DNA from: Allobosea vaviloviae
GTDB taxonomy: Bacteria; Pseudomonadota; Alphaproteobacteria; Rhizobiales; Beijerinckiaceae
Direction: 5' to 3'
Assembly: GCF_001298265.1 (NCBI RefSeq)
Contig: NZ_LGSZ01000019.1
Coordinates: 80,799-144,798, forward strand
Length of the DNA: 64,000 bases
Shown here: positions 1-9,239 of the stretch, in pieces
Position numbering within the stretch: position 1 is the first letter of the stretch
Layout: each line of letters starts with the position of its first letter
Translations under genes and position numbers: made by a program
The notes under the pieces: generated by a model
Seen by the model: only the letters and a program-made list of their open reading frames with translations
Told to the model about the DNA's origin: nothing
The model's database searches: none

Positions 1-287
1 GTATCTAAAAGATCAGCGACTTCGCTATCGACGTACACTTTAACATCTATATCACTTGGCATTGCCTTGAGTGTAAGGAAGCTGCCGTTTATCACAAGCT
101 CGCACCTGATATTTCGTACGAGCAAATCTTGAATAGCCTGCTCCAGATGCTGAAACAGCCGACCTCGGCGTTGCTGGCCATGCCACTCAAAAGGCTCAAC
201 GGCGAGATTGTGCAACTCACTCATGGTGAGAATGTGCCTGCCAGGCGGCAGTAGCGGCTCAAGGTCGGGTTTCCTGCCAACGCCCAA
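1..287 (-). CDS. Partial nucleotidyltransferase-like protein (DUF6932-like), 3' end outside window
   Basis: Reading leftward from a TTG at 287, with a GGGG-type ribosome binding site just upstream, the frame stays open to the window edge. An N-terminal LLPPGRH stretch precedes a VINGSF motif followed about 12 residues later by DIDVKV. The G-S-F...D-x-D layout is that of a minimal nucleotidyltransferase fold, and the LPPG lead-in matches what I recall of the DUF6932 family. An ATG at 224 is an alternative start but would lose the LPPG segment. The stretch is visibly richer in A/T than the rest of the window, suggesting transfer. The family call is from recall; substrate and role are unknown. 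Confidence 0.5.
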   Translation of the reverse strand, partial: MGVGRKPDLEPLLPPGRHILTMSELHNLAVEPFEWHGQQRRGRLFQHLEQAIQDLLVRNIRCELVINGSFLTLKAMPSDIDVKVYVDSEVADLLD

Positions 288-490
288 CGCTTGACCCCTT
301 TATTGCGCCCCGAAATTGCATCACAAAACGGGCGCTAGAGTCAATGGGTACGTCAAGTATAATATCGCGAAAATATTCCTATATCAAGACGGCCGCCGAG
401 CGCCGGGCCCTTATCCCCGCCAGATCATGGCAGGAGCCTGTTCCTCCGGACGCAGGCGTCCGTGCCATCTGCGGGCCATGGGCCGGCATG

Positions 491-521
491 AAAAAAGGCC
501 GCCGGCATGCCGGCGGCCTTT
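491..521 (-). terminator. Rho-independent terminator after mucR
   Basis: A perfect palindrome (AAAGGCCGCCG, GCATGC centre, CGGCGGCCTTT, 494-521) lies about 35 bases past the mucR stop. The left flank is a run of A, giving a U-tract on the minus strand. Confidence 0.8.
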
Positions 522-555
522 CGAATGGATCCAGCTTGCGCCCTGGGGCGTCGGC

Positions 556-972
556 TCAGCGGCGCTTGCGGCGCTGCTGGCCCAGGCCCATCTTCTTGGC
601 GAGCTGCGAGCGTGCCTCGGCGTAGTTGGGAGCAACCATCGGATAGTCCGGCGGCAGGCCCCACTTCTCGCGGTACTGCTCAGGCGACATGTTGTACTGC
701 GTGCGCAGGTGACGCTTCAGCGACTTGAACTTCTTGCCGTCCTCGAGACAGATCAGATAGTCCGCCGTGATCGACTTCTTCACGGGAATGGCGGGCTTGG
801 GCGCCTCGGCCGGCACGGCCGGAGCGACACCGTCGACGACACGGCCGAGCGCGGCATGCACATCGGCGATCAGCGCAGGCAAGTCGGACGCGGGAACAGA
901 ATTATTCGAGACATAAGCGGACACAATATCCGCGGTCAGTTCGATAAAATCCGATCCGTCAATATCAGCCAT
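556..972 (-). CDS. mucR: MucR/Ros family transcriptional regulator
   Basis: A 138-residue protein with the length and C-terminal domain of the Ros/MucR family: [15 protein letters not shown], then [12 protein letters not shown], then a basic tail rich in R and K. These proteins bind AT-rich promoters and control exopolysaccharide, motility and cell-cycle genes in Rhizobiales. The candidate metal ligands are Cys75, Asp78 and His88. The position where Ros has its second His is occupied by TQY (residues 91-93), so a classical zinc site is incomplete, as in the zinc-free Ros-like proteins described from Mesorhizobium. It stands alone with its own terminator. The 5' region holds short palindromes, and autoregulation is usual in the family. 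Confidence 0.9.
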   Translation of the reverse strand: MADIDGSDFIELTADIVSAYVSNNSVPASDLPALIADVHAALGRVVDGVAPAVPAEAPKPAIPVKKSITADYLICLEDGKKFKSLKRHLRTQYNMSPEQYREKWGLPPDYPMVAPNYAEARSQLAKKMGLGQQRRKRR

Positions 973-1364
973 GATGGCGCCACTCCTTCAGACGTGTCTC
1001 TTCAGAATCGTTGATCACCGACCTCATCATCATGCATCGGTGCCTTGTGTGGTCCTGATCAACAGGACAAAGCACAATCGACTCAGACTCACCCTCAATG
1101 GGTCGATGATGACCGTCTAATCGATGCGCCACGGCGCCGCAAGACGTCGCGCCTGCGCGAATACGATTATCACAATGAAATATTGCAGTGATGTCCAGAT
1201 GATCATTGTAACTGGAAACCGCGCAAGCCTGCCTCTGCCTTCACGTCGCGGGTCTTGCCACAGTGAGCGTCTCGCCACGCCAGCTTCTTGCCAAGCTGAG
1301 CTTCTTGCCACACCGGGCTCTGCTCTCTACCTATCCGAGCCAATGGATGGTGGAGACGTCGGCA
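973..1364. promoter_or_regulatory. Divergent intergenic region between mucR and the peptidase gene
   Basis: No gene is convincing here. An inverted repeat, GTCCTG (1052-1057) and CAGGAC (1063-1068), sits about 80 bases upstream of mucR and could be an operator. Four imperfect tandem units beginning TCTTGCCA or TCTCGCCA occur at 1253, 1270, 1286 and 1303 in the leader of the peptidase gene. Confidence 0.4.
1253..1319. repeat. Tandem 16-17 bp repeats, four units
   Basis: Units start at 1253, 1270, 1286 and 1303, each with the core TCTYGCCA. The longest exact match is AGCTTCTTGCCA at 1282-1293, present apart from one base at 1299-1310. Spacing is 17, 16 and 17 bases. Confidence 0.6.
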
Positions 1365-3539
1365 ATGCGCTCAAATACGGTTTCGGGCGCAAAGACGCCC
1401 CGGCGACGCAAAGCCGCTGCGCCGCGTGCCGAAATTCGCACCAAGGTCACCACCGTCCATGGCGTCGAACTCCGCGACGACTATGACTGGCTGCGCGCCC
1501 AAAACTGGAAAGAGGTTTTGCGCGAGCCCGAGGCGCTGCCCGCCGACATCCGCGCCTATCTCAAGGCCGAGAACGCCTACTCAAAGACGTTGATGGCGCC
1601 GACGCGGAGCCTGCAGCGCGACCTCGTCAAGGAGATGCGCGGCCGGATCAAGGAAGACGACGCCAGCGTCCCGCAGCCGGACGGGCCGTTCCTGTACTAT
1701 TCGCGCTATCGGCGGGGGGGCGAACATCCGCTGATCTGCCGCAGGCCGCGAACGGGCCAGCCGGCCTCGGCCGAGAAGAACACTGGCAACAGCCGCGAGC
1801 AGATCATGCTCGATGCCGACGCGCTGGCGAAGGGCAAGGACTTCTTTGATCTCGGCGACACTGCCCATAGCCCAGACCATCGCCTGCTCGCCTGGAGCGC
1901 CGACGAGGCGGGCTCCGAGCTTCACAGGATCCGTGTCCGATATCTCGCCAGCGGCGAGGATCTGGCCGAGTGCATTCCCGACACGACGGGCGACATCGTC
2001 TGGGCCGCCGACAGCCTGTCCTTCGCCTATGTCGGGGTCGATGCCGACCACCGTCCCTCGAAAGTCTTCCGGCATCGCCTGGGCGACGATCCGGCGCGGG
2101 ATACGCTTCTGCACGACGAGGCCGATGCCGGGATGTTCGTCGATATCGACCAGACGCAGTCGGGGCGCTTCCTGCTGATCTCGATCAGCGATCACGAGAC
2201 ATCCGAAACCCGCCTCGTCGACCTGTCGCAGCCCGATGCCATGCCCGTCACCATCGCGGCGCGCGAAGTCGGCCGGCAATATGATGTCGAGCATCATGGC
2301 GACGACCTGCTGATCCTGACCAATGCGGACGGCGCCGAGGACTTCAAGATCGTCGCCGCGCCGGTGGCCGACCCCTCGCCCGCGAACTGGCGCGACCTGA
2401 TCGCCCACAAGCCGGGCCGGCTGATCCTGAGCCATGTCTGCCTGAAGGGCCGGCTGATCCGGCTGGAACGCGAGGACGGCCTGCCGCGCATCGTCATCCG
2501 CGACCTGGTGACGGGGACGGAAACCAGCATCGCCTTCGACGAGGAAGCCTATGGGCTCGGGCTGGATGCGGGCTACGAGTTCGACACCGCCACCTTACGC
2601 TTCATCTATGCCTCGATGGCGCGTCCCGCCGAGACCTTCGACTACGACATGGCGACGGGCGAGCGCGTGCTGCTGAAGCGCCAGGAGGTGCCCTCGGGCC
2701 ATGATCCGGCGGCCTATCGCGTGCGCCGCATCTTCGCCACGGCGAAGGATGGCGCGCAGGTGCCGATCTCGATCCTGCATCGCGCCGACACCCCGCTCGA
2801 CGGATCGGCGCCCTGCCTGCTCTATGGCTATGGCTCCTATGGCTCGGCGATGTCGGCCTCGTTCCGGATCAGGCCGCTCAGCCTGGTCGATCGCGGCTTC
2901 GTCTACGCCATCGCCCATGTCCGCGGCGGGACCGACAAGGGCAGGCGCTGGTATCTCGACGGCAAGCGCGACAAGAAGAGAAACACCTTCACCGACTTCA
3001 TCGCCGCGGCCGAAACGCTCGCCGACAACAGCTTCACCACGCGCGGCCGCATCGTGGCGGAGGGCGGCAGTGCCGGCGGCATGCTGATGGGTGCCGTCGC
3101 CAACATGGCGCCTGCGCTGTTTGCCGGGATCATCGCGGAAGTGCCCTTCGTCGACGTGCTCAACACGATCCTCGACGACACCCTGCCGCTGACGCCGCCG
3201 GAATGGCCGGAATGGGGCGATCCCATCCGCGACGTCTCCGCGTTCAACAACATCCGGAGCTACTCGCCCTATGACAATGTCACGGCGCAGGCCTATCCGC
3301 CGATCCTGGCGATGGGCGGCCTGACCGATCCGCGCGTGACCTATTGGGAACCGGCGAAATGGGTGGCGCGGCTGCGCGCGACCATGACAGGCGGCGGGCC
3401 GATCCTGCTGCACACCAACATGGAGGCCGGGCATGGCGGCTCGGCCGGGCGCTTCGACTCGCTCAAGGAAACCGCCCTGGCCTATGCCTTCGCCATCCAG
3501 GCGGTGGGCGAAGGCTGGCCGGAGACGGGCTCGACCTGA
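1365..3539 (+). CDS. Oligopeptidase B-like serine peptidase (S9 family)
   Basis: A cytosolic prolyl-oligopeptidase-type peptidase, expected to cut short peptides after basic residues if it is a true oligopeptidase B. The N-terminal half is a beta-propeller-like region; the C-terminal half is an alpha/beta hydrolase. From the ATG at 1365 the protein is 724 residues. The nucleophile is Ser569 in GGSAGG, the acid Asp655 in GGLTDPRV, and the base His690 in EAGHGG. These spacings (86 and 35) nearly equal those of E. coli PtrB. The frame is open upstream to 1263, but that part would translate a tandem repeat; the ATG at 1365 follows a GGAG, and 1347 is another option. A single-gene unit. Confidence 0.88.
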   Translation: MRSNTVSGAKTPRRRKAAAPRAEIRTKVTTVHGVELRDDYDWLRAQNWKEVLREPEALPADIRAYLKAENAYSKTLMAPTRSLQRDLVKEMRGRIKEDDASVPQPDGPFLYYSRYRRGGEHPLICRRPRTGQPASAEKNTGNSREQIMLDADALAKGKDFFDLGDTAHSPDHRLLAWSADEAGSELHRIRVRYLASGEDLAECIPDTTGDIVWAADSLSFAYVGVDADHRPSKVFRHRLGDDPARDTLLHDEADAGMFVDIDQTQSGRFLLISISDHETSETRLVDLSQPDAMPVTIAAREVGRQYDVEHHGDDLLILTNADGAEDFKIVAAPVADPSPANWRDLIAHKPGRLILSHVCLKGRLIRLEREDGLPRIVIRDLVTGTETSIAFDEEAYGLGLDAGYEFDTATLRFIYASMARPAETFDYDMATGERVLLKRQEVPSGHDPAAYRVRRIFATAKDGAQVPISILHRADTPLDGSAPCLLYGYGSYGSAMSASFRIRPLSLVDRGFVYAIAHVRGGTDKGRRWYLDGKRDKKRNTFTDFIAAAETLADNSFTTRGRIVAEGGSAGGMLMGAVANMAPALFAGIIAEVPFVDVLNTILDDTLPLTPPEWPEWGDPIRDVSAFNNIRSYSPYDNVTAQAYPPILAMGGLTDPRVTYWEPAKWVARLRATMTGGGPILLHTNMEAGHGGSAGRFDSLKETALAYAFAIQAVGEGWPETGST

Positions 3540-3559
3540 TCAACGCCACAAGCCACCGC

Positions 3560-3698
3560 CATTCCGGGGCGCCCGCAGGGCGAGCCCGGAACCCATAACC
3601 ACCATCGGCCCAAGAAGGAGCGCGGCGCGCGCTCACATCATTCTGTCCGTTCAGCGGTTATGGGTTCCGGGCTCTTCGCTTCGCGAAGCCCCGGAATG
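3560..3698. repeat. Intergenic palindromic repeat, CATTCCGGGG type
   Basis: Two arms of about 40 bases (3560-3600 and 3656-3698) are near-perfect inverted copies, with CATTCCGGGGC at one end and GCCCCGGAATG at the other, and GGAACCCATAACC inside. It resembles the CATCCCGG elements at 10339 and 38447. Confidence 0.7.
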
Positions 3699-3729
3699 AC
3701 GGCAGATGGACCTTGAAAGCCGCGCGCGC

Positions 3730-5394
3730 TCAGACGCCCAGCCGGCTCTTTTCGCTGGCGAGGTAGATCTTGAGCTCGTCCATCGAAGCGAAGCTGTAGT
3801 CGCCATCGGGCGTGCGGGCCTGGATCGAGCCGTCGGCATAGATGGTGAAATGGGCCTCGCCGACCTGATAGGCGCCGACGATGCCTTCGTCGGAGGCGTC
3901 AGGGCTCTCAGGCTGCGCTCCGGCATCCGGCGCAGCCGGGGCCGGCGCGAAGGGCTGCGTTTCGTTGCTATCGGCCGGTTCGGCGGCGTGCTCCTGCGCC
4001 GAAGCGGCCGGCTCGGTCTCGAATGCTGCCGCTTCACGGGCCTGCGGAGGCCATGGAAGCGTTTCCGGCTCGGGCACCGGCACGGGCCAGGCCTGCTCGG
4101 GAAACGCCGGCTCGGGCCAGGCCGGCTCGAACTGAGCAGTCTCGGACATTCTGGTCTCGGGAACGGTCCCGGGCTGCGCCGCATCCTCACGCGGCGCTTC
4201 TTCCTGTTGGACGTCCCGCTGTTGCGTTTCCGCCGTGTCGGCGAACCATGGCGCGCGACGTTGCAGGGTCGGGTCCATCCAGTTCTCGGCCGCGGCGAGG
4301 TCGTCGAGACGATGGCCGATCCCCTCCGTCGAGAACGCCCTGCCCTCGTCGCTCCCGGAGAACGAGGGCTCGATGCGGCCGTCGGCGGGCTTCACGTCGC
4401 GTTGCAGCGCCGTCAGGCTCGCGCGCAGCTGGCCGAACTCGTCGGCCTCCCGCGCTGTATCGGCCTCGCGCGCGTTGGCGGCCATCAGGTCGGGCTCGAA
4501 CGGATCGTCGATATCAGTCGGGCCGGGACCGATGGGTAGAGCCGGCGCGTCATCGGCCGAGGCTTCCACGGAGGCTTCGGCCGGCGCGCCGGCCGCGTCG
4601 CGCTCGCTATCGACCAAGGCGTTCGCATCGGCTAGTGCGGCGGCAAACCTCGGGGGCTCATCTCCTGCGTCGAATGTTCCGGTGCGCGCCTCCAAATCCG
4701 GCACGCCCTGCGGGTCGATCGGCCGGAACGGATCGAAGGCCGGGATCGCGTCGACATCGGGCTCGCCCGTCCCTTGGCGCTCGCCTGCCCCTTCGGGCTC
4801 GCCTGTCCCTGCGGGCACCACGGGCGCCTCATCGCCACGCAGGCCGGCTTGTTCGGCGGTGGATTGCGTGGCCTCGCCGCCGAGGGGACCGGGTTCGGCA
4901 GGCTCCTCATGCGAAGGCTCGTCACGAGCGGGCGTACCCAAAGCCTGCGTCGCGGCAAGAACCGCACCGGCCCCGGCCAGCGCTCCGATGCCGGCAGCCG
5001 GCGCCTGGGATGGTACGGTGGCCGCCGCATCGACGGCGCTGGCTCCCGGCTGCGGCAAAGCGGGATCGCGCTCGCTGGCAGGGCTGGCGAAGCCAGACGC
5101 GACCGACATCGCCATCGCCGCATTGGACAGCGTCTTCTTGAGCCGCCTGATTTCGACGAGGACCCATGCCAAAGCCAGCATCAGAACACCGGCGGCAGAC
5201 ACCACCGTGCCGATGATGACCTGCGTGAAGCCGCGCTCAAGCACCATATAGGGCAGGCCGTCGACGATCGCGGCAGCGCCGCCGCAGAGGAAGCCAAGGC
5301 CGAGCAAGATGAAAACGATGATCAAAGTCCAGTCCCCAGGAGCACGCTCGAAAGCCAACTTGGCAGGTCGCCCGGCCGGCCGAGGCCGGCCCAC
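3730..5394 (-). CDS. Membrane-anchored Ala/Pro/Glu-rich protein of unknown function
   Basis: 554 residues from a GTG start. Two hydrophobic helices near residues 22-47 and 57-82 are followed by an RRLKK basic patch, so most of the protein is probably cytoplasmic. About 400 residues are low complexity, rich in A, P, E and D, and include PEGAGERQGTGEPD-like short repeats. The last 50 residues form a compact module (VGEAHFTIYADGSIQ, then YSFASMDELKIYL). The layout of two membrane helices, an acidic disordered linker and a small C-terminal domain is one I have seen in hypothetical proteins of Bosea and Methylobacterium, but I know of no function. A TTG at 5358 is an alternative start. Confidence 0.7.
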   Translation of the reverse strand: MGRPRPAGRPAKLAFERAPGDWTLIIVFILLGLGFLCGGAAAIVDGLPYMVLERGFTQVIIGTVVSAAGVLMLALAWVLVEIRRLKKTLSNAAMAMSVASGFASPASERDPALPQPGASAVDAAATVPSQAPAAGIGALAGAGAVLAATQALGTPARDEPSHEEPAEPGPLGGEATQSTAEQAGLRGDEAPVVPAGTGEPEGAGERQGTGEPDVDAIPAFDPFRPIDPQGVPDLEARTGTFDAGDEPPRFAAALADANALVDSERDAAGAPAEASVEASADDAPALPIGPGPTDIDDPFEPDLMAANAREADTAREADEFGQLRASLTALQRDVKPADGRIEPSFSGSDEGRAFSTEGIGHRLDDLAAAENWMDPTLQRRAPWFADTAETQQRDVQQEEAPREDAAQPGTVPETRMSETAQFEPAWPEPAFPEQAWPVPVPEPETLPWPPQAREAAAFETEPAASAQEHAAEPADSNETQPFAPAPAAPDAGAQPESPDASDEGIVGAYQVGEAHFTIYADGSIQARTPDGDYSFASMDELKIYLASEKSRLGV

Positions 5395-5678
5395 CTGTCG
5401 CGCTATCTTGTAACGTATTGAATAAGAGAGAGTTTCAAATCAGCTTTCCGCATAGCGGAAAGGAATCGGGCCTTAATGAGGCGCGTCCGCCGCAATGAGA
5501 TCGCGCGATCGCCCGGTCAGACGGTTGCCGGGGAGCCACTGGGGGCTTAACTAACGATGGGAATGGCGGGCGCCCACGCGGCAACCACCCGGCCCGGGCC
5601 GTCCAACGGCAAGTCATTCTCCGTTTGGGACGCCAGTCCCCATCTACGCGATTTTTGCCAGCCCCAAGGAGAGGCCCC
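5395..5678. promoter_or_regulatory. sodB upstream region
   Basis: No gene is visible. A perfect hairpin CTTTCCGC-ATA-GCGGAAAG lies at 5444-5462, roughly 215 bases before the sodB start. The sodB ribosome binding site AAGGAGAGG is at 5666-5674. No Fur or Irr box could be assigned. Confidence 0.4.
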
Positions 5679-6281
5679 ATGACCTTCACCCTTCCCGACC
5701 TGCCTTATGCCCACGATGCTCTGCAGCCCTTCATGTCGAAGGAAACGCTCGAGTTTCATCACGACAAGCACCACCAGGCTTACGTCACCAACGGCAACAA
5801 CGCGATCAAGGGCACCGAATTCGAGGGCAAGTCGCTCGAGGAGATCGTCAAGGCCTCGCATGGCAAGAACCCGGCCGTGTTCAACAATGCCGGCCAGCAC
5901 TACAACCACCTCCACTTCTGGAAGTGGATGAAGCCCAATGGCGGCGGCGCCATCCCCGGCGCGCTGGAGAAGGCGATCATCGACTCGTTCGGCTCGGTCG
6001 AGAAGATGAAGGAAGACTTCGTCGCCGCCGGCGTCGGCCAGTTCGGCTCGGGCTGGGCCTGGCTCGAGGTCAAGGGCGGCAAGATCGCCGTCTCCAAAAC
6101 CCCCAATGGCGAGAGCCCGCTGGTCAATGGCGCTTCCCCCATCCTAGGCTGCGATGTCTGGGAGCACTCCTACTACATCGACTACCGCAACCGCCGTCCC
6201 GACTATCTCAAGGCCTTCCTCGAGAGCCTGGTGAACTGGGAATACGTCGCGGAAATGTACGACGCCGCAGCCAAGGCCTGA
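5679..6281 (+). CDS. sodB: Superoxide dismutase, Fe/Mn family
   Basis: A 200-residue iron-type superoxide dismutase that converts superoxide to oxygen and hydrogen peroxide in the cytoplasm. Metal-ligand segments are all present: LEFHHDKHHQAYV at the N-terminus, NNAGQHYNHLHFW, and DVWEHSYYIDYRNRRPDY near the C-terminus. FGSGWAWL is the usual core signature. There is no signal peptide. The start at 5679 follows AAGGAGAGG with ideal spacing; the frame extends upstream but without a good site. A strong terminator follows directly, so the gene is monocistronic. Confidence 0.97.
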   Translation: MTFTLPDLPYAHDALQPFMSKETLEFHHDKHHQAYVTNGNNAIKGTEFEGKSLEEIVKASHGKNPAVFNNAGQHYNHLHFWKWMKPNGGGAIPGALEKAIIDSFGSVEKMKEDFVAAGVGQFGSGWAWLEVKGGKIAVSKTPNGESPLVNGASPILGCDVWEHSYYIDYRNRRPDYLKAFLESLVNWEYVAEMYDAAAKA

Positions 6282-6305
6282 CCGACCGCGTCCGACTGAA
6301 TGGAA

Positions 6306-6329
6306 ACGGGGCCTCGCGGCCCCGTTTTC
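6306..6329 (+). terminator. Terminator of sodB
   Basis: Stem ACGGGGCC (6306-6313), loop TCGC, stem GGCCCCGT (6318-6325), then TTTT, 25 bases after the sodB stop. Confidence 0.85.
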
Positions 6330-6350
6330 TTGTCTGGCGGGACGCAGAGA

Positions 6351-6483
6351 CCGTCTCGAAACTCGCTCCGGGGAGGCGGCTGGCGTGGTTTTCGAGAACC
6401 GGAGCGGAGCGGACTTTCGTCCGTGAGCACCGGAAGCGCAGAAAGCCGCGTCAGACGACCGCCGGAGTAGAGTTTCGAGACGG
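6351..6483. repeat. Inverted repeat with 14 bp perfect arms between convergent genes
   Basis: CCGTCTCGAAACTC (6351-6364) returns as its exact reverse complement GAGTTTCGAGACGG (6470-6483). About 105 bases between them hold further self-complementary stretches. It ends 3 bases before the stop of the chemoreceptor gene and may be a small mobile palindrome or a shared transcription barrier. Confidence 0.6.
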
Positions 6484-6485
6484 GC

Positions 6486-8180
6486 TCAAGCGGCGACGCT
6501 CTGCAGGAACTGGTCGACCGTCGTGCGCAGCCGCAGCGCCTGGGCCGCGACCTCGCCTGCGGCGCCGCGCACCTCCTCCGCCGAGCGCCCGGTCTCCTCG
6601 ACCGAATCGGCGAGCACGCTGAGATCGCTCGACACAGACAGCGACGAGGAACTCGCCATCGCGACGCCACTGGCGATCTCGCCCGTGGCGATGGCCTGCT
6701 GCTCGATCGAGACCGCGACCGAATTCGCGAAGTTTTCGATCGCGCTCATACGTTCGGCGATGTTCTGGATCGAGCCGACGACCTCGCCTGTCGCGCCCTG
6801 GATCGCGCCGACCTGGGCGACGATGCGGTCCGTCGCATCGGCGGTCTGCGAGGCGAGGCTCTTGACCTCGGACGCGACGACGGCAAAGCCACGGCCCGCT
6901 TCGCCCGCACGTGCCGCCTCGATGGTGGCATTGAGCGCGAGCAGGTTGGTCTGTGCGGCGATGTCGCGGATCAGGTTGACGACCTCGCCGATGGCGCGCG
7001 CCGTCTCGTCGAGGGCGCGCACGGAGGTCGCGGTGTCCCGGGATATCGAGGCCGCCTCGACGATCTCGGTCCGGACCCGCCGGATCTGGAACTCGACCTC
7101 GCGGATGGCGGCGCCCATCTCCTCGGCCGCCTGCGCCGCGCTCTCGACGTTGCCGGAGGCGCCATGTGCGTTATGGGCGGCGCGCGCGGCACGTCCCGAC
7201 GATTCGGCAGCCACCCGGGCAAGCCCATCGGAGGCCTCGCTCATCCGGTCGGCATTGCTCTTGAAAGCCTCGAGCGCGACCCCGACCTCGCCGCGGAAGA
7301 GGCCGATGGCCTCGTCGACGCCCTGCTGGTGCAGGCGTCGCTCGGCCTCGGTGACATGCTGTTTCTCCTGCAGCGCCGCGCGCTCGGCCAGCCGCAGCTT
7401 GAGGATGCCGAGCGCATGGGCGATGGCGCCGATCTCGTCGCCGCGTGCCAGAGCATCGATCGGCGTGTCGAGCTTGCCGTCGGATATGCTGACGATCGCC
7501 TGCGTCATGCTCTTGAGGGGCTTCATCGTCTGCGACAGCGAGATCCAGAGCAGCGGCCCGAAAATCAGCAGGATCAGCACCCCGAAACCGATGGTGGCGA
7601 CCTGCTCGTAGCCGGCTCGCGCGATCAGGCGGGTCTTGTCGAAACGCAGGGCGATATAGCCGATCTGCTTTTGATGGCCGCCGACCCTGACGACATGGAG
7701 CTTGGTCACGAAGGTAGCGTCTTCGATTTCGGTCGAGACCATCTCCTTCAGGGCGTCCCAGGGGTCGCGTCCGAGCTTGGCCGCAATCGAGCGCGGCGTC
7801 AGCGCAAGGCGGGCGGCCTCGGTTCGTCCCGAACTGGCCAGGGCCGAAAGGTCGTCGGCGACGAAGCCGGCCTCGAAATCGGGATCGCGCCGGAGCGAGT
7901 CGAGAATGTACCCCAGCGTGTTGGTGTCTCGCGCCAGGATGAGCGAAGGCGACGCATTGACGACCATCAGCGTCAAGGCCGTCATCTTCTGGTCGAGGTC
8001 GTCACGTGTCTTGGAATCGTTGTAGCGCGCCGCCGCGATCACCACGATCATGATCGCCAGCGCAACGATGGCGACCGCAGCAGCCGCGATCCGGCTGCTC
8101 AGCGAACGGCCCAATCTGCGCTCCGCGGGAAATGCCTGCGTAGCGGTCTTCATTCCGGCCGCTCGCTTGAACCACGTCAT
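6486..8180 (-). CDS. Methyl-accepting chemotaxis protein
   Basis: 564 residues. A first membrane helix (about 30-50) and a second (about 195-220) frame a periplasmic sensor domain of about 145 residues, followed by a HAMP linker ([15 protein letters not shown]). The C-terminal signalling domain carries a tip region with [21 protein letters not shown], the hallmark for CheA/CheW contact. It should report a periplasmic ligand to the flagellar motor. The ligand cannot be read from the sequence. There is no C-terminal CheR-docking pentapeptide; the protein ends FLQSVAA. Monocistronic and convergent with sodB. An internal ATG at codon 10 is an alternative start. Confidence 0.93.
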   Translation of the reverse strand: MTWFKRAAGMKTATQAFPAERRLGRSLSSRIAAAAVAIVALAIMIVVIAAARYNDSKTRDDLDQKMTALTLMVVNASPSLILARDTNTLGYILDSLRRDPDFEAGFVADDLSALASSGRTEAARLALTPRSIAAKLGRDPWDALKEMVSTEIEDATFVTKLHVVRVGGHQKQIGYIALRFDKTRLIARAGYEQVATIGFGVLILLIFGPLLWISLSQTMKPLKSMTQAIVSISDGKLDTPIDALARGDEIGAIAHALGILKLRLAERAALQEKQHVTEAERRLHQQGVDEAIGLFRGEVGVALEAFKSNADRMSEASDGLARVAAESSGRAARAAHNAHGASGNVESAAQAAEEMGAAIREVEFQIRRVRTEIVEAASISRDTATSVRALDETARAIGEVVNLIRDIAAQTNLLALNATIEAARAGEAGRGFAVVASEVKSLASQTADATDRIVAQVGAIQGATGEVVGSIQNIAERMSAIENFANSVAVSIEQQAIATGEIASGVAMASSSSLSVSSDLSVLADSVEETGRSAEEVRGAAGEVAAQALRLRTTVDQFLQSVAA

Positions 8181-8287
8181 TGCGCAGATGATCCCCGAAC
8201 CCGGCTCCGGTCAGCGACTGTCGCCGCGGACGGGCCTCGACAGCGACGCTGCCAGAGTCTGGTAAACAATCGATTGCGCAGGCGCCA

Positions 8288-9142
8288 TCAACGCAGCTGG
8301 GCGAACCGAACCATCGCCAGCCCTGCCGGCACGAAAGCAGCCAGCACCGCATGCTCGATCGGGCGCGTGGCGATGACCGGATCGAGCCGAGCCAGCTCAT
8401 CGTCGATGAAGCCGGGGTGGCACATGACGAGATGGCCAGGCCCGGGCCGCAGCAGGAAGCGGGCGAGATCGGCGCCGAAGTCTCGGGCCGGGTCGAAGGG
8501 GGCGACCCCGGAAAATCCGCGGTTGACGGGTATGCCGCGCCGCAATGCCGCCCCCCGGAAGCCGAGCGCCAGCGCGGCGATCGTCATCGCCTTGCCGACC
8601 GCGACACCGCGTGCGCGGATCGCAGCGGCTGAATCGGCGGGGTCGCGCAGATAGACGCTGCCCGGCGCGTAGCGGCTCGCGACCGCGTCGAGAAGGCTCC
8701 TGCGCACGCCCGGAAGCACATGGACATGCTGATGGCCGTCGATAAAGTCGGGCGGGCGGCCGAGCCTGTCCTCGAAGGCGTCGAGCTGGCGGCCGATCTC
8801 GGCTGCGATCTCGCGGCGCGCGACCAGCGATGTCGCGGCCGCGCGTGCGAGATCGCGCAACGCCGGAAACTCGCCACCCGGCGCCAGACGCGGCATCGCG
8901 CCGAGTGGTGCGGCGCAGGTCAGGTTGAGATGCAGGCCGAGATCGGCCTTTTGCGCTAGCGCGCCAAAGTCCGCCGCGAAGGTCACCCAGTGCGGCCGGT
9001 TGGTCATCGCGCCCGCCGCCGAGAGCTTGCCGGCCTCGATCAACGCCAGGATCGACCGGCTGACACCTTCGGTCAGCGCGAAGTCGTCGGCGCAGAGAAC
9101 AAATCCGCTCGGCATCTCGTCTGTTGTCCCCCGTTCAGCCAC
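8288..9142 (-). CDS. YdjC/ChbG-like carbohydrate deacetylase (HpnK-like)
   Basis: 284 residues with the YdjC fold signatures: CADDFALTEGVS near the start (metal-binding Asp pair, residues 19-20), GLHLNLT, and DGHQHVHVLP. Family members remove acetyl groups from N-acetyl sugars; one branch, HpnK, is linked to hopanoid biosynthesis. The gene is divergent from a polyprenol-phosphate-type GT2 glycosyltransferase and close to murJ, which points to lipid-linked or envelope glycans. No other hopanoid gene is seen here, so the HpnK label is tentative. No signal peptide. Confidence 0.82.
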   Translation of the reverse strand: MAERGTTDEMPSGFVLCADDFALTEGVSRSILALIEAGKLSAAGAMTNRPHWVTFAADFGALAQKADLGLHLNLTCAAPLGAMPRLAPGGEFPALRDLARAAATSLVARREIAAEIGRQLDAFEDRLGRPPDFIDGHQHVHVLPGVRRSLLDAVASRYAPGSVYLRDPADSAAAIRARGVAVGKAMTIAALALGFRGAALRRGIPVNRGFSGVAPFDPARDFGADLARFLLRPGPGHLVMCHPGFIDDELARLDPVIATRPIEHAVLAAFVPAGLAMVRFAQLR

Positions 9143-9239
9143 GATGAGCTAAAGGCCCATCGGGCTTGTGAGCCTGCAAGCTTTACGGTTCTGTGCGCGC
9201 CGCGTCACCCGCGGCGGCGCCGCCAAGAGGTCAAGACCA

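Noticed and set aside
1263..1364. Start of the oligopeptidase at 1263
   Set aside because: The first 34 codons translate the 17 bp tandem repeats and have no homology expectation; the GGAG before 1365 is better.
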